The notes under the pieces are model-generated. The model saw nothing but the letters and a program-made list of their open reading frames with translations. It searched no databases and had not been told where the DNA came from. From positions 1-22,174 of the forward strand of contig CAYTGI010000019.1 of NCBI GenBank assembly GCA_964437465.1: a stretch of DNA of 22,174 nucleotides, read 5' to 3'. This DNA comes from JAGQLF01 sp964437465 (GTDB taxonomy: Bacteria; Patescibacteriota; Dojkabacteria; J137). A program made the position numbers and the translations under genes. Below are positions 1-7,089 of this stretch, piece after piece (the stretch's first letter is position 1; every line of letters begins with the position of its first letter).

Positions 1-876
1 CTAGATCTTGGAGCGATTGGTACAGGCATAGATATGGCTGTTGGAAAAACAACAAGTTCAATTATCGGTAAAGGTAGTTTAATTGAGAGAACGCCTAACT
101 ACAAATTACCACTTTCTGGCTTAAGAATTCCTTATTGGACTAGAATACTTCGCTACTCTATTGAAGCTAGCAAAGCCTCAAAGCTTGGTTTTGCAGCAAT
201 AGATTTTTTGATTGATAAAGAGGAGGGTCCAATGATTGTAGAACTTAATGCAAGACCAGGCTTATCAATCCAGATTGCAAATCAAACCGGATTAAGAGGA
301 AGGTTAAAGAAAGCTTCAGGTATAAAAGTAAAGACTACCGAAAAGGGAATTAGACTCTCAAAAGATCTTTTTGGTGGGGAGATTGAGGAAGGAATTGAGG
401 CAATTTCAGGTAAAAACGTAATTGGTATTTACGAAAATATAACTATTAAAGGCATAAATAAAGAAGTATTTGAAGGAAAAGCAAAAATTGATACAGGTGC
501 GGACAGTACATCAATTGATAGGGAAATAGCTCTTAAGCTTGGATATGAAGATATAATAAAGAAATTTGAGGAAATAGAGGTTCCTGAAGATTATTCAAGA
601 AAGGAAGGCCTAAAGCTTATGGAGGAATTAAAAGAAAAACTTGTACCTGAGTTTGAATATTTAGAAGATATTAACCTAGTTAAATCAAGTCACGGAATGA
701 GTTTAAGACCATATGTTAAGATTATTCTGAACCTAGATAATACTGAGTTTGAAACTAAAGCTACAATATATGATAGAAGTAAATTAACTTACTCAGTTAT
801 AGTTGGAAGAAAATCTTTAACAAGATTTTTAGTTGATCCAGCTAAATCAAAACCAGAAAAAGATAAGTCAAAATGA
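1..876 (+). CDS. RimK-related alpha-L-glutamate ligase fused to a retropepsin-like domain (5' partial)
   Basis: The reading frame is open from base 1, so the gene starts upstream and the first internal ATG at 34 is not its start. The visible N-terminal half matches the end of the ATP-grasp fold of the alpha-L-glutamate ligase-related family: a GAIGTGIDMAVGKTT segment and an ELNARPGLSIQIAN segment whose Glu and Asn are the expected Mg-ATP ligands. From about base 410 a second domain follows. It has DTGAD at base 490 and a C-terminal SSHG, RPYV, YDRS, VGRK, LVDP pattern. This is the family often labelled 'ATP-dependent zinc protease' (RimB-like), which has a retropepsin-like aspartyl protease fold. 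In other bacteria the two activities are usually separate neighbouring genes, so the fusion is notable. Inferred role: adding glutamate or another amino acid to a protein or peptide and trimming it. The stop overlaps the next start by ATGA. Substrate unknown. Confidence 0.85.
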   Translation, partial: LDLGAIGTGIDMAVGKTTSSIIGKGSLIERTPNYKLPLSGLRIPYWTRILRYSIEASKASKLGFAAIDFLIDKEEGPMIVELNARPGLSIQIANQTGLRGRLKKASGIKVKTTEKGIRLSKDLFGGEIEEGIEAISGKNVIGIYENITIKGINKEVFEGKAKIDTGADSTSIDREIALKLGYEDIIKKFEEIEVPEDYSRKEGLKLMEELKEKLVPEFEYLEDINLVKSSHGMSLRPYVKIILNLDNTEFETKATIYDRSKLTYSVIVGRKSLTRFLVDPAKSKPEKDKSK

Positions 877-1328
877 ATAAAGTAATTATTGGACTAAAAG
901 AAAGTATAAAAATCTTTACTAATAAAGAACCAATAAATTTAGAAGGAAAAATAGATACAGGCGCTAGAATGTCCTCATTAGATAAAAAAATTGCTATTGA
1001 GAACTTTAATATTAGAAAACAAATAGTTGATTTTGATAAATATATAAACTCTCTTGATCTATCTAATATTAATATGTCAGAAGAGGAAAAGAATTCTAAA
1101 ATTGAAATAATGAAGAAAAAATTTTTAAGTGAAGATATTGTAGATATTCAATTTACAAAATCCTCTCATGGAATTAGTATCCGCCCATATATTAATTTGA
1201 AGATAGAAATTAAAGGTATTAAAATTGAAACGTTATGTAATTTATACGATAGAGCTCATATGACTTACCCTCTTCTAATTGGTGTAAATACATTAAAACA
1301 ACATTTTTTAATAGATCCATCTTTATGA
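873..1328 (+). CDS. stand-alone retropepsin-like (RimB-type) protease
   Basis: A 151-residue protein covering just one retropepsin-like domain. It has the catalytic-type loop KIDTGA (Asp28) near the N terminus. The C-terminal half has KSSHGISIRPY, then LYDRAHMTYPLLIG and FLIDP, the conserved core of the RimB-like 'ATP-dependent zinc protease' family. Retropepsins have one Asp motif per chain and work as dimers, so this protein could homodimerise or pair with the matching domain fused to the preceding ligase. A charged Lys/Glu-rich insertion lies at residues 45-90. It is translationally coupled at both ends by ATGA overlaps (873-876 and 1325-1328). Inferred job: removing or trimming residues added by the ligases encoded beside it. 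Family assignment is good; the substrate is unknown. Confidence 0.82.
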   Translation: MNKVIIGLKESIKIFTNKEPINLEGKIDTGARMSSLDKKIAIENFNIRKQIVDFDKYINSLDLSNINMSEEEKNSKIEIMKKKFLSEDIVDIQFTKSSHGISIRPYINLKIEIKGIKIETLCNLYDRAHMTYPLLIGVNTLKQHFLIDPSL

Positions 1329-2560
1329 ATACAGAGAAAAGATACACAATAGGTTTTGTTGGAAAAGGCTTTAGCGGAACAGTTCAGGATGTTAGAGAAA
1401 AAGGTTACAAAGTTGTACTATTCTACGATGACGAATCTCAGCAAGAGTTTGCGGAAAACTTCTATGCAATATATAAAGTAAATTTTGATAACGAGAATCT
1501 TCTAAGAAATTCACTAGTTAATCAAAACATTGAAGTAGATGCACTAATTTCAACGTATGAGAAATATATCTATCCAAGAGCAATGCTTGCAAAAGTATTA
1601 GGATTGAAAGGTCCTAGCCTAGAATCAGCAGAAGCCATAACAGACAAACACTTACAAAGAAATAAATATAAGGAATTTGCCCCTGAGATTACACCAAAAT
1701 TTAATAAAGTCTCACAGATTGAAGACATCAAAAATTTAAACATGGATTTTCCAGTTATACTCAAGCCAACTAATTTAATGAAAAGCCTTTTAGTTAGTAA
1801 ATGCAAAAACCAAGATGAGCTTGAAGAGACTTTCAATATAAGTATTCAAACAATTCAAGAGATATATAAAGCTGAGAAAATTAATAGGGAGCCAAACCTA
1901 ATTGTAGAAGAATTTCTTGAGGGAACTGCTCACAGTATAGAGCTTTTTGTTGATGACAAAGGAGATGTTCATACTCCAGGAGTAGTTGTAGACGTTATAA
2001 AAGCTAACGAGATTGGTGTTGAGGATAATTATGAATATGTTCGTATTCTGCCTTCTAGCTTAAATAAAGAAAAAGCCCAAAATGTTATTGAAGCTGCAAA
2101 GAAAGGAATAAAAGCCTTAGGAATAACAAATAATACTGGTCATGCCGAAATTATATATACAAAAAATGGACCAAAGATAATTGAAATCAACGGTAGAATT
2201 GGTGGTTACAGAGATAGAATGTATAGATTGAGTTATGGAATTGAACTTGTAGAAAATGAAGTTAAAATGTACCTTGGAGAGAAACCTGAATTTAACGCTT
2301 CTAAAAATTCATATACAGCCGTTTTTGAGCTTTTTCCAGATAATGCTGGCAAGTTTATTGAGATTACGAATGTAGATAAATTAGAGGATTTAGATAGCTT
2401 TGAATACTTTTCTTCTAAAAAAGAAGTTGGAGATGACCTAGGACTTTCTAGAGATGGATTTAGATCTGCCGGGATCCTAATCATCAACAACGATGATAGA
2501 CAAAAGTTCGAAGAAGACCTAGAGTTTATCAAATCGAGCGTTAAAGTTATTGTTAACTAG
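1325..2560 (+). CDS. ATP-grasp carboxylate-amine ligase
   Basis: A 411-residue ATP-grasp enzyme. A pre-ATP-grasp Rossmann-like domain spans about residues 1-95, followed by TDKHLQRN (Lys108). The ATP-binding Lys is in PVILKPTN (Lys147), the adenine-contact hinge is EEFLEG (195-200), and the metal-binding strand is KIIEINGRIGG (284-294, Glu287 and Asn289). HAEIIY (273-278) and the EINGRIGGY element resemble the broad group that includes carnosine synthase, BacD and PylC-type ligases. These join a carboxylate to an amine through an acyl-phosphate. Family usual length is about 400. It is the third gene of the rightward operon, starting within ATGA of the retropepsin-like gene. Its TAG stop (2558-2560) overlaps the stop of the convergent gene. 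The specific amino acid substrates cannot be read from the sequence. Confidence 0.85.
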   Translation: MNTEKRYTIGFVGKGFSGTVQDVREKGYKVVLFYDDESQQEFAENFYAIYKVNFDNENLLRNSLVNQNIEVDALISTYEKYIYPRAMLAKVLGLKGPSLESAEAITDKHLQRNKYKEFAPEITPKFNKVSQIEDIKNLNMDFPVILKPTNLMKSLLVSKCKNQDELEETFNISIQTIQEIYKAEKINREPNLIVEEFLEGTAHSIELFVDDKGDVHTPGVVVDVIKANEIGVEDNYEYVRILPSSLNKEKAQNVIEAAKKGIKALGITNNTGHAEIIYTKNGPKIIEINGRIGGYRDRMYRLSYGIELVENEVKMYLGEKPEFNASKNSYTAVFELFPDNAGKFIEITNVDKLEDLDSFEYFSSKKEVGDDLGLSRDGFRSAGILIINNDDRQKFEEDLEFIKSSVKVIVN

Positions 2561-3567
2561 AGATCTGAAAATATTCTCTCTAAGAATTCTTTCGTAGACT
2601 TAAGGGGATCTCCACTTGCTTCGAGATCACTAAAATAAACTATAGTGTTTCCAGATGAAAAGTTTACTTCATTTATCTTAGTTCGAGAATTAGGAGCTTT
2701 AGTAATATCATCCGTCATCAAATCTACTCCCATCCAATTTAATCGAGTAATCTCTTGTATTCTTCTTACAATTTCATTAAATTTAGAATCAATTAGTTTA
2801 ATATCGATTTTTTTGACGTCTCCTCCTTTTTGGAAATTACACTGAGATCGAAGTTGAATATTTTCTCCTTCAGTAGGGACATCTTTTAGAGTGATATTTT
2901 TATTAAGTAAATATGATTTTAAGTATTCATCTATTTCAATCGGTTTCATTCCTATACTAGTTTTGTACTTACTTTTCTGATTAATTAGCACTTCTATTGT
3001 ATTTTCCCCATCTCCAATAATTGAGGCTGGCATTCTTTCTATTACATTAATAATTTCTCCTTTCCAGCTTATAATTCTGTATTCTTTATTAGCATTTATC
3101 AGTTCTTCTGCCATTATAAGCTTGCTTTTGCCATCTTCTTTAATTTGATTAATAGCATATTCTAGCTCTTTCTCGCTTTTTGGATTTATAACAATAGCTA
3201 GTCCGTTGCTTCCTTTTGAAGGCTTAAACACTTTATATTCTAATGACTTTGCTAGTTTAAACAGTTCAGTTGCAAGCTTTTTAGAATCTTGGTTAACATG
3301 AAAAGTCTTGAATCTAGGTATAATCTCGGGAAAAGTCTTACTGAGTAGCCTATTTAGAAGAACTTTATCTCCTGCGATTTTAGAACTAATGAAACCGTTA
3401 AAGTCTGGAACATTATTCACCATTCTTAAAGCCTTATTTCCATTTTTTATTATTGCAAAAAAATCTTTATCATCCTCTAAAACTTCTACCTTAAATCCAA
3501 GTTCAATAGCAGCATCAATGTAAGATTTTATTGAGATAATATCTGATCTTTTTTTAGTACTATCCAT
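2557..3567 (-). CDS. cyanophycin-synthetase-like ATP-grasp ligase
   Basis: A 336-residue ATP-grasp protein resembling the central domain of cyanophycin synthetase (CphA) and the GshF ligase domain. In order: GDKVLLNRLLS (66-76), the ATP Lys in FKPSKGSNGLAI (Lys115), EE at 154-155, EYRIISW (162-168), ERMPASIIGDGENTI (177-191), DVPTEGENIQLR (229-240), GVDLMTDD (280-287) and INEVN (298-302) with the Mg ligands Glu300 and Asn302. The CphA N-terminal domain is missing and there is no Mur-ligase half in this chain. That half is encoded by the gene directly upstream, which it overlaps by 8 bases (3560-3567). In CphA this domain adds aspartate to a growing peptide backbone; whether this protein uses aspartate is unknown. 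It is last in the mreB-like / Mur-ligase / ATP-grasp operon. Confidence 0.82.
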   Translation of the reverse strand: MDSTKKRSDIISIKSYIDAAIELGFKVEVLEDDKDFFAIIKNGNKALRMVNNVPDFNGFISSKIAGDKVLLNRLLSKTFPEIIPRFKTFHVNQDSKKLATELFKLAKSLEYKVFKPSKGSNGLAIVINPKSEKELEYAINQIKEDGKSKLIMAEELINANKEYRIISWKGEIINVIERMPASIIGDGENTIEVLINQKSKYKTSIGMKPIEIDEYLKSYLLNKNITLKDVPTEGENIQLRSQCNFQKGGDVKKIDIKLIDSKFNEIVRRIQEITRLNWMGVDLMTDDITKAPNSRTKINEVNFSSGNTIVYFSDLEASGDPLKSTKEFLERIFSDL

Positions 3568-4732
3568 AGTTATACTCTTTAAGTAAGTTTGTAACAGTTT
3601 CTAAATCATAATATAGATGTAATGTACTGTTATTATTTTTTATTGATGATTCCAGTGCTTCTATTTCGTTGAAAAATATGTCTACGCCAAACCCTGATTC
3701 AGTTAGGGTTTGTTCCAATTTTCTTATATTTATTTCTTCCTTTTCGTTTGATTCGTATTTTCTGTAAATATAGATTTTGTTGATCTGATTGCAGTTTTTT
3801 ATAATTTCAATAAGATCATTCAGATAAGACATGTTGGAGTTAACAGTTGCTTTCATAATCAATGTGAAATTTACATCAGGAAATTCCGACAACTTGTTAA
3901 GGGAATTTTTTAATGCATCTACTTGGTGAGACTTATCTAGGATTACAATACTTTCCTTATTTTTCCAAACGCTAACTCTCTGATACTCAAATGGTATAGA
4001 ATACTCTCTCCAAAACCTTTCAAATTCCTGAATATTTATATTAAGAGAAATACAGATAGCAATTACAAAACAAATATTTTCAATAATTATTGAATCTGTG
4101 TAACTAGAGTTATTAACATTAATAATTTCACCAGAAGAAATAAGTTTGATCTTATCAGAGCCAAAAACTATTAGATCTTTAAGATTATAATCTTTTGTAA
4201 CACTTCCAAAATTGTCTTCAATACTTCCTTTTTTTATTCCAATTTTTTCCTGTTTCACCTTATGAAATGTCCTCTCAGTATACTCATTATCTAAATTACT
4301 AATAAAAATCCCTTCATCCTTCAGATTTGACCAAGAAAATGATTTCCATTTTAAAAGATCATTTTTATCCTTGATCGTTGTTCCATTTATGTGGTCATTA
4401 TAAATATTTAATAGTACACCTATATCTTGACCTTCAATACCTAAACCGTGCAAATAATTTGAGTACGATGCTTCCATTACAATGTAAGCATCTTTAATTT
4501 TTTCAGAATGAAACTTCTCAAAGTAAGGGATAAATCTTGCAGGTGTTACATTTGGGGATTTAAAATTATAGTTGATTAGAGATTGTTCTTTATTAGAGTA
4601 TCTCTTACCATTAAAAGAGCATCCCGTTGAATCAATGAGTAAACTATTCTTACCTATATAAATTAAGTAGTCATAAAAAATTCGAGCAACTGAAGTTTTT
4701 CCCTTTGTCCCTGTAATTACGATAGTCTTCAT
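3560..4732 (-). CDS. Mur-ligase-family protein (CphA C-terminal-half-like)
   Basis: A 390-residue Mur-ligase-type ATP-dependent amide ligase that begins directly at the P-loop, ITGTKGKTS (Walker A 8-14). Like CphA's C-terminal half, FolC and MurT, it lacks the Mur N-terminal UDP-binding domain. Further signatures are VMEASYSNYLHGLGI (the Glu/Ser Mg site), LNIYNDHIN (Asp-His motif) and FISNLDNE. LDKSHQVDAL in the C-terminal domain replaces the usual D.AHNPDAL, keeping Asp and His. In cyanophycin synthetase this half adds the side-chain arginine. Next to a CphA-like ATP-grasp gene, the likeliest reading is a split two-subunit ligase acting on a poly-amino acid or peptide. Its ATG lies in the ATGA overlap with the MreB-like gene, so it is translationally coupled. 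MurT-like function on peptidoglycan precursors is the main alternative. Confidence 0.8.
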   Translation of the reverse strand: MKTIVITGTKGKTSVARIFYDYLIYIGKNSLLIDSTGCSFNGKRYSNKEQSLINYNFKSPNVTPARFIPYFEKFHSEKIKDAYIVMEASYSNYLHGLGIEGQDIGVLLNIYNDHINGTTIKDKNDLLKWKSFSWSNLKDEGIFISNLDNEYTERTFHKVKQEKIGIKKGSIEDNFGSVTKDYNLKDLIVFGSDKIKLISSGEIINVNNSSYTDSIIIENICFVIAICISLNINIQEFERFWREYSIPFEYQRVSVWKNKESIVILDKSHQVDALKNSLNKLSEFPDVNFTLIMKATVNSNMSYLNDLIEIIKNCNQINKIYIYRKYESNEKEEINIRKLEQTLTESGFGVDIFFNEIEALESSIKNNNSTLHLYYDLETVTNLLKEYNYG

Positions 4733-5712
4733 TTATTTTTTAATGATAAAGATAGGCTTAATCCTTTGACAACACATTGCATCGGATCTTCAACAATATA
4801 ACATGGAAGGCCCAAGGATTTAGTTAAGAAAATATCAATATTTTTTAATAAAGAAGTGCCACCACTCATAGCTATGCCTTTATCCGCTAAATCAGTTACT
4901 AATTCTGAAGGTGCCTCTTCAATCACCTCATTTATTGATACGAGAAGTTTATTTAAAACATCTCTTATAGCTGGCAATATATCATTCGAACCTATTTCAA
5001 TAGACCTTGTCTTTCCACGAATTAGATCTTTACCTGAGATGACTAATGATTCAGGATCATCAGAACTAAGGGCGTTACCTATCTGAATTTTGGCTTTTTC
5101 AGCAGTTAACTCACCTACTTCAAGATTAAAATGATTTCTTAGATAATTCTGAATTGATTGATTTATAGCATCTCCCGTACCTACATGAGATCTTGAACTT
5201 ACTACTCCTCCTAAAGAAATTAAAGCTATCTCAGCCGTTCCTCCACCTAAGTTTACAATCATGTTTCCCTCTGGTTTATCTACTGGAAGCTGGGCTCCTA
5301 CAGCCGCTGCCATGGCCTCAGGATAGAGGTCTATCTTGTTTACTCCATACGATTCTAAAGCTTTAACAAGGGCCCTCTCCTCTATTGAATTAATTTTAGA
5401 TGGAACAGAAACAATTACATCCGGCTTTACGACACGCCACCTTCCAAGAGATTGATCAAGAAATTTTGAAAGTAATGAATAAGCCAATTGGTAATTTGAA
5501 ATACCTCCATTTTGCATTGGCCTTCGTGCGAAAATATTTTTTGGTTCTTTACCAATCATCTCTTTAGCCTCTCTACCAACAGCTAAAATCTTCTTATCAT
5601 TTAATGATATTGTAACTACAGTTGGCTCATTCAAAACAATTCCTTTGCCATCTCTGATGATTAAACAGTTTGCTGTCCCAAAATCTAATGCTAAAAGTGG
5701 TCTTGTTCTCAT
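4729..5712 (-). CDS. mreB: MreB-like actin homologue
   Basis: A 327-residue bacterial actin. Signatures are phosphate-1 LDFGTANCLI (Asp10), GIVLNEPTVV (24-33), EAMAAAVGAQLPV (132-144, with the conserved catalytic-type Glu132), phosphate-2 IVNLGGGTAEIALISLGG (152-169) and the adenosine motif MSGGTSLLKNID (282-293). Length is close to the MreB norm of about 335-345. MreB polymerises along the inner membrane and positions peptidoglycan synthesis. Oddity: the phosphate-2 Asp (MreB VVDIGGGTTE) is Asn154, a position important for nucleotide hydrolysis in actins. The usual mreCD partners are not downstream; instead the gene is coupled by ATGA to a Mur-ligase-type gene and an ATP-grasp ligase. It may be a specialised paralogue scaffolding those enzymes. 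A -10 box lies 5 bases upstream of the ATG, implying a leaderless mRNA. Confidence 0.85.
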   Translation of the reverse strand: MRTRPLLALDFGTANCLIIRDGKGIVLNEPTVVTISLNDKKILAVGREAKEMIGKEPKNIFARRPMQNGGISNYQLAYSLLSKFLDQSLGRWRVVKPDVIVSVPSKINSIEERALVKALESYGVNKIDLYPEAMAAAVGAQLPVDKPEGNMIVNLGGGTAEIALISLGGVVSSRSHVGTGDAINQSIQNYLRNHFNLEVGELTAEKAKIQIGNALSSDDPESLVISGKDLIRGKTRSIEIGSNDILPAIRDVLNKLLVSINEVIEEAPSELVTDLADKGIAMSGGTSLLKNIDIFLTKSLGLPCYIVEDPMQCVVKGLSLSLSLKNK

Positions 5713-5717
5713 ATGTC

Positions 5718-5723
5718 ATTATA
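5718..5723 (-). promoter_or_regulatory. -10 box of a leaderless promoter for the mreB-like operon
   Basis: A perfect TATAAT on the minus strand ends 5 bases before the ATG at 5712. No TTGACA-like -35 is seen at 16-18 bases. Placed just downstream of the ndk terminator, it would start transcription at or next to the start codon. Confidence 0.55.
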
Positions 5724-5734
5724 CTCTAAAGAAA

Positions 5735-5774
5735 TAAAAAACAGCCTTTTGATAAAAATATCAAAAAGCTGTTT
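5735..5774 (-). terminator. intrinsic terminator downstream of ndk
   Basis: Two 16-base arms with one mismatch (5739-5754 and 5759-5774, AAACAGC at the outer ends) enclose a 4-base loop. Read on the minus strand, the stem runs into a T-rich tract (TTTTTTATTTC). It lies 35 bases past the ndk stop and separates ndk from the mreB-like operon. Confidence 0.8.
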
Positions 5775-5808
5775 AGAATTTATAAATTCGTATTTAGAAT
5801 TTTCTTTT

Positions 5809-6441
5809 TTAATCTTTCTTAGTTATATCATCTCTAAGTTCTTCCCACTCTCTTTCATAAAGAAGCTTTTCTATTGCTAGATCATACTCTACTAGCTCAT
5901 CTTCCTTAAACCACACTTTTAACTCTCTTTCAGCTTCTCCAACATTTCCTGATGCATGAATTAAGTTTCTTGTAATTCTATCTGCTTCGTCAGCTAAGAT
6001 ATATGAATCAATTGAGTAATCTGCCCTAATTGTACCTACATCTGCCTGTAATGGGTTTCCACTTCCTACAAGTTTTCTAACGTGTGCAATTGCATGAGCT
6101 CCTTCAATAACTAAAGCAACAATTGGTCCAGCTTGTAGATATCTAAACAGTTTAGCCTGTGTTTTTTCAGCTAATTTAATTGGATCAGTTTCCTCTAGCT
6201 CTAATCCTCGTTCTTTATATGCATCAATTGTTCTCTCACCATTACCTCTCTTCTCTTCATCAGACCAGAAATAATGATCTTCAGCTTGTTTAGCTGTTGG
6301 CCAAACCATTTTCATTGCAACTAGTTTAAGGCCTTTTTTTTCAAATCTTGAAATAATCTCTCCAATTAAACCTCTCTGTACTCCATCAGGTTTAACTAGA
6401 ACAAGAGTTCGCTCGTAATTTTCGGATTGAGTTTTGTTCAT
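5809..6441 (-). CDS. ndk: nucleoside diphosphate kinase, long form
   Basis: Transfers the gamma phosphate from NTPs to NDPs through a phosphohistidine. RTLVLVKPDGVQRGLIGEII (11-30) is the family N terminus. The catalytic His is His162 in RNLIHASGNVGEAERE, the counterpart of the canonical NxxHGSDS. GNPLQADVGTIRADY (128-142) is the second signature. The protein has 210 residues against about 140-150 for the common form. The extra length is an insertion around residues 62-100, rich in charged residues, and a C-terminal extension after about 178. Similar long NDKs occur in archaea and candidate-phyla bacteria. Cytosolic, single gene, followed by a strong terminator. Start chosen at the only ATG upstream of the conserved core; no Shine-Dalgarno sequence is visible. 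Confidence 0.95.
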   Translation of the reverse strand: MNKTQSENYERTLVLVKPDGVQRGLIGEIISRFEKKGLKLVAMKMVWPTAKQAEDHYFWSDEEKRGNGERTIDAYKERGLELEETDPIKLAEKTQAKLFRYLQAGPIVALVIEGAHAIAHVRKLVGSGNPLQADVGTIRADYSIDSYILADEADRITRNLIHASGNVGEAERELKVWFKEDELVEYDLAIEKLLYEREWEELRDDITKKD

Positions 6442-6513
6442 TTTAAAAAAATAATAATTAAGATTAATTTTTTGTATTCTAACTTATAAAGTTAAAAATA
6501 ATAAGCATCATTC

Positions 6514-6882
6514 TTACAATTCCCATATTGATCCACCAGCTACAGGAATAGTCATACCTTCCCTTAAATCTTCAGGAAGTTCATTGAATGTACCAACATA
6601 CTCTATACCGTACTGAATACCATTAAATGTACTATATCCCCCATTTGTAGCGCTTTCTAATTTCAGATTTAAGTGAATCCCCCCAGTCAAGCTTCTTAGT
6701 TCAAAATTTTGTTTTTCAATATCAACTGCAGTTAATGCATAATATCTATGATGAAATGTTTCATCTGGATTTTCCAATAGCACAGACTTAATCACTATTG
6801 GATTTATTTTATTATCTTCAGTTGTACGCGAAAGAAACTGGTCAATTGTTTGATCATAAAGTGTATCAGGTTGTTCGCTCAT
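6514..6882 (-). CDS. hypothetical protein, 122 residues
   Basis: I do not recognise this family. The protein is acidic, has no Cys, no signal peptide and no membrane segment, so it is probably cytosolic. The second half is rich in beta-prone and glycine segments (LTGGIHLNLKLE, NGGYSTFNGIQYGIEYVG) and ends in VAGGSIWEL. This suggests a small beta fold, perhaps an oligonucleotide-binding or barrel-like domain, which is only a guess from composition. It starts 21 bases after the 3' end of tRNA-Arg on the same strand and may be cotranscribed with it. ndk follows 72 bases downstream. Base composition matches its neighbours and nothing marks it as transferred. Confidence 0.7.
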   Translation of the reverse strand: MSEQPDTLYDQTIDQFLSRTTEDNKINPIVIKSVLLENPDETFHHRYYALTAVDIEKQNFELRSLTGGIHLNLKLESATNGGYSTFNGIQYGIEYVGTFNELPEDLREGMTIPVAGGSIWEL

Positions 6883-6903
6883 CTAATATTTCTAATATAT
6901 AAC

Positions 6904-6975
6904 TACCCTCACCAGGAATCGAACCTAGATCTAAGCCTTAGGAGTGCCTTGTTTTATCCGTTAAACTATGAGGGC
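6904..6975 (-). tRNA. tRNA-Arg (anticodon CCT)
   Basis: The minus strand gives acceptor GCCCTCA pairing with TGAGGGT (terminal G-U), D arm GTTTAACGGATAAAAC, anticodon loop CTCCTAA (CCT, decoding AGG), a 4-base variable loop and a T arm CTAGG-TTCGATT-CCTGG. The discriminator is A and CCA is not encoded. The anticodon stem AGGCA/GGCTT is imperfect (one G-U, one A-G next to the loop), so it may be a weak or edited stem, but all other arms are sound. Confidence 0.85.
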
Positions 6976-6988
6976 ATAAGTTAGGTGT

Positions 6989-6994
6989 ATTATA
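6989..6994 (-). promoter_or_regulatory. -10 box for tRNA-Arg
   Basis: A perfect minus-strand TATAAT sits 13 bases upstream of the first tRNA base. This allows a short 5' leader for RNase P to remove. The -35 region at 17 bases (GGTCAA) is a poor match. The rest of 6995-7089 shows no gene. Confidence 0.5.
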
Positions 6995-7075
6995 AAGTAC
7001 AATACAATTTTTGACCATAAAGTATCACCATATTAGTATAAGGATTTGAGTAACATAGAGTTTGTTATTTAAAGT

Positions 7076-7088
7076 GCGTTAGTAACGC
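7076..7088 (-). terminator. weak hairpin after the M23 peptidase gene
   Basis: GCGTT-AGT-AACGC forms a 5-bp hairpin directly past the stop codon. The following minus-strand tract (ACTTTAAAT) is only moderately T-rich, so this is a possible rather than a clear terminator. Confidence 0.3.
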
Positions 7089-7089
7089 C

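Noticed and set aside
34..876. ATG at 34 as the real start of the first gene
   Set aside because: The frame is open to base 1 and residues before the ATG (DLGAIGTGID) already match the ATP-grasp family, so the gene is cut by the window edge.
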